This document shows, in pieces, positions 5,717-13,394 of a DNA stretch of 13,394 nucleotides. Both the position numbers and the translations under genes were made by a program. The notes under the pieces were generated by a model. It was not told the origin of the DNA. It saw only the letters and a program-made list of their open reading frames with translations, and searched no databases. Each line of letters begins with the position of its first letter. Positions within the stretch are counted from its first letter, which is position 1. The stretch is from Verrucomicrobiales bacterium (GTDB lineage: Bacteria > Verrucomicrobiota > Verrucomicrobiia > Verrucomicrobiales > DEV007), in contig SLGN01000102.1 of the NCBI GenBank assembly GCA_007123695.1, positions 1 to 13,394 on the forward strand, in the 5' to 3' direction.

Positions 5717-7108
5717 CTACGGAGCGCCGGGGTCTTCTTGTCCGGCTGAACCGAGCCCCCGCAGCAGTGGGGCTAGGAGCGCTTCGGGGTAGCGGGGCAT
5801 GCGCGTGGCGAGGCCGGGGCGGGACTTGGGGGCGGTCCCGGGATCGAGGAGGATGCGGCGCAGTCCCTCGTTGCCAATCCGCCCGGAGACGCCGTCGAGG
5901 ACCGGGGGCAGGCGTTCGGTGGTCTCGGCTCCTTTGTCGGCGTCGAGGAGGGTGCCGAAGTAGGGCTCGCGGGCGAACTCGGGCCCGCCGACGCCGCCGA
6001 GTTCGTGGCAGGCGTGGCAGTTGAGGCGCTTCATGCCGGAGGAAAGCGCCGTCGCCGGATCGGCGGGTTGCCGCACGGGGAGGCGGCGGAGGGCGGCGAC
6101 CAAGGCGGAGCGCTGCGCTTCGGCGAGCCCGTAGAAGGGGACCGGTCCGCCCTGGGGTCGTTCCGAGAGGCATCCGCCGGCGGCGGCGGGATCGAGATCG
6201 GAAAGAGGCCGGGCGGCGGGGGCAGCGAGCGCTTTCGCGTCTTCGCCCGGCGCGGCGTGGCAGGCATGGCAGCTTTTTGTGGCGAAAAGACGGCGCCCCT
6301 CGGCAAGGAGGGCCGGGTCGGGTTCTTCGGCGGGCAGGTCGAGGGCGGCGACGAGGTCGTCGGGCAGGACGAGGTCGGGACCGGCCTTGAGGTAGGCGGC
6401 GAGGTCGCGTGCCTCGCCGGGCGAAAGCCCGAAGTCGGGCATGCGGCCCGAGGGCCGGTGGCGGAGGGGATCGAGTAGGAACTCGACCAGGGCGCCGTAG
6501 CCGTAGTGGTCGGCGAGGTTCATCGGCACGCTGGGGAGCCCGACGAGGTCGATGTCGGCCTCTTCGGGAAGACCTGGGGGACGGTAGCCGGGCTCGGGGG
6601 CGTGGCAGGCGACGCAGCCGATGCGGTGGTAGAGGGCGCGTCCGCTCTCGATTTCGCCGAGGGGATGGACGGGCACCTCCTCGACGAGGCTGCCGAGCCA
6701 GGCTCGCAGGGCGGCGACTTCGTTGAGGTCGCGGTCGGGTCCGGCGAAGAGGCTCGGCATAGTGGTGTCGCGCTTGGCGAAACGCGGGTTGCGCACGAAG
6801 AGTTCGAGTTCGACGGGACGGAGGCGCGAGCCGACTCCCTCGAGCGAGGTGGCGACGACGCCGGGAAAGTCGGCGGCGAGCGCCTCGGACGGCGCGTGGC
6901 AGGCGACGCAGTTGAGCTCGTTGAGGAGCAAAAAGCCGCCTTCGGCGAGGTAGTCCTCGTCGTCGAGGGGCCCGTGGAAGCGCTCGAAGCCGACGACGAA
7001 GGGATGGTTGACCGGCTTGGTGTGGGCGGGGTGGGCGAATACGTCCGGTCCGGCGAGCAGCATGAGGCCGGCCCCGGCGGCGGCCAACCCTGTCAGGTCC
7101 TTCACCAT
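5717..7108 (-). CDS. Exported tetraheme c-type cytochrome
   Basis: The 463-residue protein has an N-terminal signal (residues 1-25, MVKDLTGLAAAGAGLMLLAG) and four heme-binding CXXCH motifs: CVACH at 67-71 and 165-169, CHACH at 280-284 and 364-368. Methionines placed as sixth ligands follow three of them: Met117 (TTMPSLF), Met223 (GRMPDFG) and Met437 (TRMPRYP). The third heme domain has no Met but has Cys313 in GGCLSE. It is therefore a periplasmic electron carrier or the redox arm of a dehydrogenase; partner unknown. Similar multi-domain cytochromes are frequent in Planctomycetes and Verrucomicrobia. It follows the ABC ATPase by 22 bp on the same strand, probably one operon. AAAGGGG precedes ATG 7108 by only 2 bases; GTG 7105 would be better spaced, and ATG 7150 would overlap the ATPase. 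A degenerate paralogue lies at 4874-5040. Confidence 0.88.
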   Translation of the reverse strand: MVKDLTGLAAAGAGLMLLAGPDVFAHPAHTKPVNHPFVVGFERFHGPLDDEDYLAEGGFLLLNELNCVACHAPSEALAADFPGVVATSLEGVGSRLRPVELELFVRNPRFAKRDTTMPSLFAGPDRDLNEVAALRAWLGSLVEEVPVHPLGEIESGRALYHRIGCVACHAPEPGYRPPGLPEEADIDLVGLPSVPMNLADHYGYGALVEFLLDPLRHRPSGRMPDFGLSPGEARDLAAYLKAGPDLVLPDDLVAALDLPAEEPDPALLAEGRRLFATKSCHACHAAPGEDAKALAAPAARPLSDLDPAAAGGCLSERPQGGPVPFYGLAEAQRSALVAALRRLPVRQPADPATALSSGMKRLNCHACHELGGVGGPEFAREPYFGTLLDADKGAETTERLPPVLDGVSGRIGNEGLRRILLDPGTAPKSRPGLATRMPRYPEALLAPLLRGLGSAGQEDPGAP

Positions 7109-7130
7109 ATCCCCTTTGGTCGTGGTCGCG

Positions 7131-7820
7131 TCAGTCGACGATGCGGCCATCGACGAGCGTCACGGTGCGGTCGCCCTCGCGGGCGATGCTGCGGTCGTGG
7201 GTGACGATGAGCAGGGTGCGCTTGCGCTCGTTGACCAGATCCATCAGCAGGGCCATGACCGAGGCGCCGGTGGCGGTGTCGAGGTTCCCGGTGGGCTCGT
7301 CGGCGAAAATGATGGCGGGATCGTTCATCAGAGCGCGGGCGATGGCGACGCGCTGCTGCTCGCCGCCGGAAAGTTCGTTGGGGAGGTGGGCGGCCCGGTC
7401 GCCGAGACCGACCCGTTCGAGCAGCTCCATGGCCCGCCCGCGGGCCTCGCGCCGCCGGATGAGGGCGGGCACCAGCACGTTTTCCAGGGCGGTGAGCTCG
7501 GGCAGCAGGAAGAAGCTCTGGAAGACGTAGCCGAGGCTGGCGTTGCGCACGCGCGCCTGCTCGCGGCGCCCGAGCCGGTAGAGGGAGCGACCGTCGAGGA
7601 GGACCTCGCCTTCGTTGGGCCGCTCCAGACCCGCGAGGGTGTAGAGCAGCGAGGTTTTCCCCGCCCCCGAAGGACCGACGAGAAAGAGCGTCTCGCCCCG
7701 CCGCACTTCGAGAGAGACGCCGCGCAGCACTTCGATGCGGTTCTCGCCGATCTGGAAAGTGCGCACGACCGATTTGGCCGCGACGGCGATGTCGTTTTCA
7801 GGTGGGGGTTCTTTCTGCAT
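7131..7820 (-). CDS. ABC transporter ATP-binding protein, LolD/MacB type
   Basis: The 229-residue protein is a complete single-domain ABC ATPase. Walker A is GPSGAGKT (49-56), the Q-loop Gln is 101 (YVFQSF), the signature is LSGGEQQ (150-156), Walker B is IIFADEP (170-176) with the D-loop GNLD, and the switch His is 208 (VTHD). Length and the FADEPTGNLD pattern fit the LolD/MacB/FtsE class, which powers mechanotransmission permeases in lipoprotein release or peptide and drug export rather than classical import. No FtsX/LolC-type permease is next to it: the downstream gene is the cytochrome and the upstream gene is divergent. The permease is therefore elsewhere, or the assignment to a specific system is open. 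ATG 7820 gives the only sensible N-terminus; no Shine-Dalgarno sequence is visible before it. Confidence 0.95.
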   Translation of the reverse strand: MQKEPPPENDIAVAAKSVVRTFQIGENRIEVLRGVSLEVRRGETLFLVGPSGAGKTSLLYTLAGLERPNEGEVLLDGRSLYRLGRREQARVRNASLGYVFQSFFLLPELTALENVLVPALIRRREARGRAMELLERVGLGDRAAHLPNELSGGEQQRVAIARALMNDPAIIFADEPTGNLDTATGASVMALLMDLVNERKRTLLIVTHDRSIAREGDRTVTLVDGRIVD

Positions 7821-8063
7821 GGGCCGGCCGCAAAGATGCCCCCCCTTGGCCGGAAGGACGAATCTTTTTTCTTCCGCGCTTCCCCCCGGATCCGAAACGC
7901 TGCCGAATGCCTAATCAAAGCCGCCGCCGAAACGTTTTTGTCGGAGAGGAACGCAAGCGATGAAAGACGCCGCCGCCGGGCGCCGTAGAATCCCCCTGCG
8001 CCTCTGCCGCGCCCCGCACCCGTCGATCCGTCGATATCCGTCCCTCCCCGAGAACCGTCCGCC
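7821..8063. promoter_or_regulatory. Divergent intergenic region between the ABC-cytochrome operon and the alpha-2-macroglobulin gene
   Basis: These 243 bases must hold the promoters for both directions. The palindrome GGCCGGCC lies at 7822-7829. AAAGAT (7832-7837) and ATCTTT (7862-7867) can pair outside an inner CCTT/AAGG pair (7845-7848, 7854-7857) and are followed by more T residues, so a hairpin may form in the ABC leader or act as a terminator on the + strand. CGGAAG (7851-7856) also matches CTTCCG (7871-7876), a competing pairing. TAGAAT (7986-7991) is a possible -10 for the + strand gene, without a good -35. None of these is decisive. Confidence 0.35.
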
Positions 8064-11000
8064 ATGAAGACCGTCCGCCCCCTTGCCCTGTTCGCCGTCC
8101 TTCCCGTCCTTGCCGCCGCGTTTCTGCTCGTCGGCCCCTTCGCCCAGGAAGCGGCGAGGGAGTCGGTCCCTGCGCTCACCTACCAGCGCTTTCCCCAGAG
8201 CTTCTGGGGCGAAAACGAGCTCACCCGCGAGCCGGAGCTGCTCCTGCGCTTCAACGCCCCCGTCGATCCCGCCGCCGTGGCCCGGTCGACGAGCTGGCGG
8301 ACCCGCGGCGGCGGGCGCACCGCGCCGGTCGTGGCGACGCGGCCCGACGCCGCCCGGGTCGCCGAGTTCCTCGGCGAATTCGTCGAAGAGCCGGGGGAGG
8401 AAGCCGCGCTCGACCGCTACGTGCTGGTGCGTCCGGAATCCCCCCTCGCCCTCGACGTCGTCTGGATCCTCCATTCCGCCGCCGGACTCGCCTCGGCCGA
8501 CGGCACGCACCGCGCCGCCGAGGACCGCGAAGACTACATCGGCACCATCAGCAACTTCAAGATCCGCAATGTCGCACCGAGGAATCTCTACAACGCCCCG
8601 CTCGAGGTCATCGTCTCGCACAACAAGCGCGCCCTCGCCGAGGAGATCGACGAGGCCAGGCTGGCCGAACTCGTCACCGTGGACCCCGCGCCCGCCGAAC
8701 TCGCGGTGGAGTCCTCCGCCGGGCGGCTTCGGCTCGTCGGCCGCTTCGAATACGGCATCGACTACCGGGTGGGCGTCGATGCCAGGCTCGCCGCCAGCGA
8801 CGGGACCAAGCTCGCCGCCGCCGTCTCGGAGACGGTGCGCTTCGTTCCCAACGAGGGCTTCGTGGCGCATCCCGCCTATTCCACCATCCAGAACGCCTCG
8901 GGGCGTCGCCGCTTCGACGTGCGCACGGGCAACCTCGCCGGGCTCCGCACCCGGGTGAAGCAGTTGGAGGGCAGCGACCTCGTCCTCGCCCTCGAGGCCT
9001 ACCGCGCGAACTACACCGCAGCATCGCGTTCGAACGATCCGGAGGAGTCCGGTGAAAAGGAGTCCCTCGATTTCGATGAAGTGCCCGGCCGCATCGTCCA
9101 CGACGAGTTCCGGCCCTCCGAGACCGCCACCGACGAGGCCGAGACCGTCTCCTTCGACTGGGACGAGCTCACCGGCGGCACCGGGACGGGCGCTTTCCAC
9201 ATCGCGACCGAGGGCCGGTCGGCGACCCGCCAAAACCGGGAGGTGCGGGCGCAGTCGATCGTGCAGCTCACCGACATCGGCCTCGCCTGGAAGCAGGGCC
9301 GCGACGCCACCGCCGTCTACGCCTTTTCGCTGAAGTCGGGCCGCCCCCTGCCCGGTCTCGCCCTCGCCCTGCGCGACGCGAGCGGCGCCGCCCTCGACCG
9401 GACCGAGACCGGCGCCGACGGCGTCGCCCGCATAGCGCGGGCCCTCTACGCCGCCAACGAGGGCAGCCTCTACCTCGACGCCAGCCTCGACGGAGACCGC
9501 CACGCCATCCTCTTTCACGACGATCTCGACTCGATGGGCCTGTGGAGCTTCGGCATCGAGCAGCGCTGGGACGAGCCTGTTCCCGGCGAGCGCCGCACCC
9601 TCGTCTTCACCGACCGGGGCGTCTACCGCCCCGGCGACGAGGTCAAGCTCAAGGCCATCTCCCGCTTCGTCGACGCCGACGCGCTCGTCGGCGCGGGCGA
9701 GGGAAGCGCCCGCCTGCGGCTCTTCGACGGGAGGAACCGCCGCGTCTTCGAGCGCGAGATCGAGCTCGGCGAGCGCGGCAGCTACGACGGAGCCTTCTCC
9801 CTGCCGCCCGAGGGCACGGGCTGGCACAGCCTCGAGGTCGATTTCAACCCCGCCGACGGAGATGCGGACGCACGCCGCAACTGGAGGCTCGTGGAGAGGC
9901 ATTCCTTCCGCGTCGACGACTACCGCGCCGACACTTTCCGCGTCAGCGTGGGAGAGCCCGGGGAAACCGACGAGGAAGGCGGCCTCTCCATCCCCGTGGA
10001 AGCCGCCTACTACATGGGCCGCCCCCTTTCCAAGGCCGAGGCGACGTGGAACGCCTACGCTTCGAGCGACTTCCCCCGGCCCCGCGGGTTCGACGGATTC
10101 CAGTTCGGAAACCACGCCGAGGCCGATCCCGGCTTCGGCGCCGACGGCACCGTCGCCCTCGACTCGAAGGGCGGCGCCCTCGTCGAGTTCGCCCTGCCCC
10201 GGCAGGAAGGCCACCCCGGCCCTCGCCGCGTCCACCTCGTCGCCTCCGTCACCGACGCCAACCAGCAGACCCTCTCGGGCTCGCGCGACTTCGTCGTGCA
10301 CAGCTCCGACTTCTACCTCGGCCTGCGCCGCCCCGACGGCGTCCACCGCGCCGGCGACAGCGCCACCTTCTCCCTCGCCGCCGTCTCCGCCGCCGACGGC
10401 ATCCACTCCGAAGCGGTCGATGTCTCCATGCTCGTCGAGAGGGAGCACTGGACCACGGTCAAGGTCCTCGGCGCGGGCGGGCGCGCCTCGCACCGCAGCG
10501 AGCTGCGCCTCGAGGCGGTGGCCGAAGACCGCTTCGAGCTGCGCACCGCCTCCGACCCCGCCACCGGCCTGCCCCGCGCCGCGCCCCGCTCCCTCGACTT
10601 CGCCGAGGCGGGCGACTACCGCATCACCGTGCAGGCGCGAGACGCGCGCGGGCGCGAGGTTCTGACCCGCATCGGCTTCACCGTCATCGGCGCCGAGGAG
10701 CCCTCTTGGTCCTCGCACGACGTCGTGCGCATCGACCTCGTGCCCGACAAGGAACGCTACTCCGTCGGCGAGACCGCGCGTCTCCTCGCCCGCTCGCCGG
10801 TCTTCGGCCACGCCCTCTTCTCGGTCGAGCGCGGCGGCGTGCGCGAGACCCGCGCCATCGAGATCGACAGCTACGAGACGGTCATCGAGGTGCCCATCGA
10901 AAAGGCCGGTGCGCCGAATCTCTACGCCTCGCTCCTCGTCGTGCGGGGCGCCGACGACAGCCCCCACGTCCACCGCGCCGCCGACCACCGCCTCGGCTAC

Positions 11001-13394
11001 TGCGAGATCCGCGTCGACGACCCCGCCGCCGTCCTCGCCACCACCGTCTCCGCCGGCGAGGCCGAGTCCCACCAGCCCGGCGAGGAGGTCGAAGTCTCCG
11101 CCACCGTCCGCGACCACGAGGGCCGGCCCGTCGTCGGCGCCGAAGTCGCGCTCTACGCCGTCGACGAGGGCGTCCTCGCCCTGACCGGCTACCGCACCCC
11201 CGACCCCGGCGAGGTCTTCCACGCGCCCTATCCGCTCGCCGTCTGGACCGGACAGAGCCTCCGCAACCTGCTTCCGGAAAACCCCCTGGAGCAGCAGTTT
11301 TCGAACAAAGGCTTCGTCATCGGCGGCGGCGGCGAGGGATTCGGGATCGACGCCGACCGCATCCGGGCCGACTTCAAGGCGCTCGCCCTGTGGCAGGGCG
11401 CCCTGCTCACCGACGACAGCGGCACCGTCCGCGCCACCTTGACCGCGCCCGACAACCTCACTTCCTTCCGCGTCATGGCCGTCGTCGCCGAGGGCGACCG
11501 CTTCGGCAAGGGCGAGACCGATCTCGTCGTCAACAAGCCGCTCGTCATCGAGCCCGCCCTGCCGCGCTTCGGCAACCTCACCGACCAGCTCGACGTCACC
11601 GCCGTGCTCCACAACAACACCCCCTCGGCCCAGGAGGTCGAGGTGAGGGTCGTCCTCGACGAACATGCCGCCTTCCTCGGCCGCATCGGGGAGAAGATCC
11701 CGACCTCGCTCGCTCCCGCGCCCGGCGGCGACGAGAGGGTCGCGCGCCTCAGCCTGCCCGCCGGGGCCACCGAGACCCTCTCCTATCCCGTCGCCCTCGT
11801 CGCCACCGGCGAGGCCCGTTGGCAATGGTCGGTGCGCTCCCTTTCCGAAGAGGGGCTCTCCGACGCGACCGAGTCGGTCCTCGCCATCGGCTACCCGTTG
11901 CCGCTGCTGCGGGAGACGCGCACCGTTTCCCTGCGCGACGGGGGCCGTCTCGACGACGCCCTCTCCGAAGTCGACCGCCGCCTCCTCGAGGGCGAGGGCA
12001 GCGTGACCGTTACGCTTTCCAACTCCCGCCTCGTCGAGGCCGCCGACGGGCTCGACTACCTGCTCGGCTACCCCTACGGCTGCCTCGAGCAGACCACATC
12101 GTCGCTGATTCCGTGGCTCACCACCCGGCAGCTGCGAAAGGTCCTGCCCCAGATCGGCAAGACCGAGCAGGAGGTCGCCGAGGTCGTCGGGGCCGCCTTC
12201 GCCCGCATCTTTTCGATGCAGACCCGCGACGGCGGGCTCGCCTACTGGCCCGGCCAGCACCGCGCCGAGCTCTGGGCCAGCGCCTACGCCGGAGTCGCCG
12301 TGGCCCTCGCCCAGCGCGACGGCGTCGCCTTGCCCGCAGACTCGGTGCATTCGCTCTGGGCCTACCTCGCCGAGCAGATGCGCGGGGCCGCCGCCGACGA
12401 CGAGGCCTACGCGCTGTCGCAGCGCTGCCTCGCCGCCTACGCCCTCGCCCTCGCCGGAAAGGGAGAGCCCTCCTACCTCGACGTCCTCTACGGGAAGCGG
12501 CCGAAATTGCCCGCCGAAGCACGCTCCCTTCTCGCCCTCGCCATGATCGAGGGCGGCCAGGCGACGCCCGAACGCATCGAGACGCTGCTCGGCCCCGACA
12601 CAGGTCCGGCGCCTTCGTCCCAGGTCTCGTGGTACCGCCAGCCCTACATCGCCGCGACCCGCCTGCTCGCCGAGCTGCGCCGCGACCCCGACGGACCTGG
12701 CGTCGAGGCCGGCGTCGACGAGCTGATGAAGCTGCGCGGACCCTCCGCCGGCTGGGGCAGCACCTATTCGAACGCCTGGCCCCTCATCGCCCTCGCCGCC
12801 TACAGCGAGTCCGTTTCCCACCGGCATGGCGCCAACCGCGTCGAGCTCGCCTTCGACGGCGGCGCCGAGACCGTCTCGCTGCCCGAAGAGCCCGGCGCCG
12901 CCACCATCGACTTTTCCTTTTCCGGCAAAGGCGCCGGACGCGCCCTCTCCGTGGCCACGCAGGCGGCCTCGCCCGTCTACGCGTCCGTCGCCGTCGCGGC
13001 CCGGCCTCCGCTCGTCCCGCTCGAGCCCGAGAACCGCGGCTTCTCCATCCGGCGGCGCTACGAAAAGGTCGATACCGACGGCAGCGTCGGCCCCGCCGAC
13101 GGACTCCGCGTCGGCGACCTCGTCCTCGTCACCCTCGACGTGAACCTGCCGCACGAGCGCGAGAGCTACCTCGCCATCGACGACGCCCTGCCCTCCATCT
13201 TCGAAGCCGTCAATCCCCACTTCAAGACGACCGAGACCCAGCGCATCAACGCGGCCCGGTCCACCCGTCCCCTCTGGACCAACCACCGCGAGCTGCGCAC
13301 CGACCGCGCCCTCTTCTTCGTCGATTCGGTCACCGGGGCCGGCGACTACCAGATCCAATACCTCGCCCGCGTCGTCGCCCCCGGCGACGTCACC
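8064..13394 (+). CDS. Thioester-containing bacterial alpha-2-macroglobulin (3' end outside window)
   Basis: The frame from ATG 8064 is open to the window end, 1777 codons without a stop. Residues 1-31 look like a signal peptide (hydrophobic core LALFAVLPVLAAAFLLVG, likely cleaved after GPFA), with no lipobox Cys. The MG2 hallmark VFTDRGVYRPGDEVKLK lies near residues 513-529, LYAVDEGVLALTGY near 1029, and the ALWQGALLTDDSGT to PDNLTSFRVMAV block around 1106-1142. The thioester motif GCLEQ spans 1339-1343 (Cys1340, Gln1343), followed by the helical TED. An acidic stretch (about 322-360) lies in the N-terminal MG region. Family members trap attacking proteases: bait cleavage exposes the thioester, which bonds the enzyme. 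The E. coli homologue YfhM is a periplasmic lipoprotein encoded beside pbpC; this one lacks the anchor, and the next gene is not visible. No Shine-Dalgarno sequence precedes the ATG. Confidence 0.94.
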   Translation, partial: MKTVRPLALFAVLPVLAAAFLLVGPFAQEAARESVPALTYQRFPQSFWGENELTREPELLLRFNAPVDPAAVARSTSWRTRGGGRTAPVVATRPDAARVAEFLGEFVEEPGEEAALDRYVLVRPESPLALDVVWILHSAAGLASADGTHRAAEDREDYIGTISNFKIRNVAPRNLYNAPLEVIVSHNKRALAEEIDEARLAELVTVDPAPAELAVESSAGRLRLVGRFEYGIDYRVGVDARLAASDGTKLAAAVSETVRFVPNEGFVAHPAYSTIQNASGRRRFDVRTGNLAGLRTRVKQLEGSDLVLALEAYRANYTAASRSNDPEESGEKESLDFDEVPGRIVHDEFRPSETATDEAETVSFDWDELTGGTGTGAFHIATEGRSATRQNREVRAQSIVQLTDIGLAWKQGRDATAVYAFSLKSGRPLPGLALALRDASGAALDRTETGADGVARIARALYAANEGSLYLDASLDGDRHAILFHDDLDSMGLWSFGIEQRWDEPVPGERRTLVFTDRGVYRPGDEVKLKAISRFVDADALVGAGEGSARLRLFDGRNRRVFEREIELGERGSYDGAFSLPPEGTGWHSLEVDFNPADGDADARRNWRLVERHSFRVDDYRADTFRVSVGEPGETDEEGGLSIPVEAAYYMGRPLSKAEATWNAYASSDFPRPRGFDGFQFGNHAEADPGFGADGTVALDSKGGALVEFALPRQEGHPGPRRVHLVASVTDANQQTLSGSRDFVVHSSDFYLGLRRPDGVHRAGDSATFSLAAVSAADGIHSEAVDVSMLVEREHWTTVKVLGAGGRASHRSELRLEAVAEDRFELRTASDPATGLPRAAPRSLDFAEAGDYRITVQARDARGREVLTRIGFTVIGAEEPSWSSHDVVRIDLVPDKERYSVGETARLLARSPVFGHALFSVERGGVRETRAIEIDSYETVIEVPIEKAGAPNLYASLLVVRGADDSPHVHRAADHRLGYCEIRVDDPAAVLATTVSAGEAESHQPGEEVEVSATVRDHEGRPVVGAEVALYAVDEGVLALTGYRTPDPGEVFHAPYPLAVWTGQSLRNLLPENPLEQQFSNKGFVIGGGGEGFGIDADRIRADFKALALWQGALLTDDSGTVRATLTAPDNLTSFRVMAVVAEGDRFGKGETDLVVNKPLVIEPALPRFGNLTDQLDVTAVLHNNTPSAQEVEVRVVLDEHAAFLGRIGEKIPTSLAPAPGGDERVARLSLPAGATETLSYPVALVATGEARWQWSVRSLSEEGLSDATESVLAIGYPLPLLRETRTVSLRDGGRLDDALSEVDRRLLEGEGSVTVTLSNSRLVEAADGLDYLLGYPYGCLEQTTSSLIPWLTTRQLRKVLPQIGKTEQEVAEVVGAAFARIFSMQTRDGGLAYWPGQHRAELWASAYAGVAVALAQRDGVALPADSVHSLWAYLAEQMRGAAADDEAYALSQRCLAAYALALAGKGEPSYLDVLYGKRPKLPAEARSLLALAMIEGGQATPERIETLLGPDTGPAPSSQVSWYRQPYIAATRLLAELRRDPDGPGVEAGVDELMKLRGPSAGWGSTYSNAWPLIALAAYSESVSHRHGANRVELAFDGGAETVSLPEEPGAATIDFSFSGKGAGRALSVATQAASPVYASVAVAARPPLVPLEPENRGFSIRRRYEKVDTDGSVGPADGLRVGDLVLVTLDVNLPHERESYLAIDDALPSIFEAVNPHFKTTETQRINAARSTRPLWTNHRELRTDRALFFVDSVTGAGDYQIQYLARVVAPGDVT

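Noticed and set aside
7911..13358. A 1815-codon open frame on the - strand opposite the alpha-2-macroglobulin gene
   Set aside because: The product is low-complexity (Gly, Val, Asp, Glu, Leu, Ala) with no domain, and it lies fully antisense to a well-supported gene. G/C-ended codons remove stops from the antisense frame in GC-rich DNA.

Overview
The window is very GC-rich bacterial chromosome (for example 49 of 60 bases are G or C at 10321-10380). The coding genes have strongly G/C-ended codons, which is why long antisense open frames appear on both strands. The gene mix is a Tat-signal TIM-barrel isomerase, a tetraheme c-type cytochrome of the kind common in Planctomycetes and Verrucomicrobia, a giant alpha-2-macroglobulin, and an EF-G of the second type known to me from marine gammaproteobacteria. 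Few starts have a well-placed Shine-Dalgarno sequence. Together these suggest a marine member of the PVC group, most likely Verrucomicrobiota. That assignment is inference from memory of families, not a search result.

Left arm (1-2407, + strand). The window opens inside a PfkB-family sugar kinase. It is followed by a periplasm-directed sugar isomerase/epimerase-like protein, probably in one transcription unit, and then by a LysR-type regulator with its own 140-bp leader containing a 9-bp inverted repeat. A strong GC-rich hairpin terminator at 2468-2498 separates the regulator from the convergent gene for elongation factor G (4647-2551, - strand).

Middle (4648-5716). About 1.07 kb has no intact gene. 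It holds a probable EF-G promoter with a 12-bp perfect palindrome, then a decayed 3' fragment of a cytochrome c gene. That fragment is recognisably a paralogue of the intact cytochrome gene 0.8 kb away. Next come tandem repeats (an 18-bp unit, extended to 26 bp in two copies) that begin where the fragment's similarity has faded, then an AT-rich patch (71 of 180 bases G+C at 5161-5340), and finally about 300 bp that I could not assign. This is the least ordinary part of the window and looks like the scar of a duplication and/or an insertion.

Right arm (5717-13394). On the - strand an orphan LolD/MacB-type ABC ATPase (7820-7131) is followed after 22 bp by the tetraheme cytochrome (7108-5717). 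Divergent from them across 243 bp is a thioester-containing alpha-2-macroglobulin on the + strand (8064 to the window end, 1777 codons visible). It has a signal peptide but no lipobox cysteine.

I found no CRISPR array, rRNA, tRNA, intact transposase or complete defence system. The best candidates for follow-up are the cytochrome pseudogene and the repeat-bearing AT-rich patch.
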